Assembly (NCBI GenBank): GCA_937872125.1
Contig: CALMNY010000171.1
Location: 1-5,470, forward strand
DNA: 5,470 bases
Reading direction: 5' to 3'
Origin: an uncultured Candidatus Competibacteraceae bacterium
GTDB lineage: Bacteria > Pseudomonadota > Gammaproteobacteria > Competibacterales > Competibacteraceae
Of this stretch, positions 5,465-5,470 are shown piece by piece. Made by a program: the position numbers and the translations under genes. Numbering within the stretch: position 1 is the stretch's first letter; each line of letters starts with the position of its first letter. The notes under the pieces were generated by a model. The model ran no database searches and was not told the origin of the DNA. It saw only the letters and a program-made list of their open reading frames with translations.

Positions 5465-5470
5465 ATGAGC
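5465..5470 (+). CDS. Possible start of a gene running off the window
   Basis: ATGAGC closes the window, with GGGGG at 5455-5459 placed 5 nt upstream as a weak ribosome binding site. Only Met-Ser can be read, so the product is unknown. It is listed because the long ORF-free, structured stretch before it would make sense as the leader or guide RNA of a gene starting here, for example an IscB/IsrB-type nuclease. It may also be a chance ATG. Confidence 0.3.

Noticed and set aside
5400..5470. 23S rRNA fragment, from CCCCGAAAGATAGCTGG on the minus strand
   Set aside because: Only a short resemblance to the GATAGCTGGTT region; flanking sequence does not match rRNA on either side.

Overview
The window looks like a piece of a GC-rich proteobacterial genome, most likely a gammaproteobacterium or betaproteobacterium. 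Most codons in the real genes end in G or C, the hybrid sensor kinase has BarA-like architecture, and the DUF2857-type gene belongs to a family typical of PFGI-1/SPI-7-class integrating conjugative elements (ICEs) in these groups. No species can be named from the sequence alone.

Layout. Bases 1-154 form a MITE-like element with 13-bp terminal inverted repeats (AATTCTCATTTTG at 1-13, its complement at 142-154) and internal hairpins. Its right repeat carries the only good start codon of the next gene. Bases 146-3538 are a tightly packed plus-strand signalling operon: a periplasmic substrate-binding-like protein, a BarA-like hybrid histidine kinase, and a separate Hpt protein that is cut off before its phospho-histidine. 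Around 3490-3517 the sequence switches to ICE-type DNA: a 5'-truncated gene that is possibly the C-terminal part of an ICE ParB-like protein, with two apparent compensating frameshifts, followed by an intact, overlapping DUF2857-family gene ending at 4648.

Bases 4649-5464 (about 815 nt) hold no convincing protein gene. They contain a REP-like hairpin, a well-formed minus-strand transcription unit (near-consensus sigma70 promoter at 4922-4895, intrinsic terminator at 4821-4796, predicted RNA of about 93 nt), and then about 500 nt of hairpin-rich, ORF-poor DNA closed by a 10-bp long-range complementary pair (4888-4897 with 5395-5404). This ends at a possible start codon at 5465, with the window stopping two codons in. 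A long structured leader directly upstream of a new reading frame fits a HEARO/omega-RNA in front of an IscB/IsrB-type gene. The protein lies outside the window, so this is a hypothesis.

How it works together. The binding protein probably senses a ligand in the periplasm and the kinase passes phosphate from His331 to Asp649. The Hpt that would pass it onward is broken by the ICE-type junction, so the phosphorelay is either dead or uses another Hpt. The right half is accessory DNA where conjugative-element remnants and small RNA units have accumulated. A chimeric assembly join near 3500 is an alternative to a real insertion.
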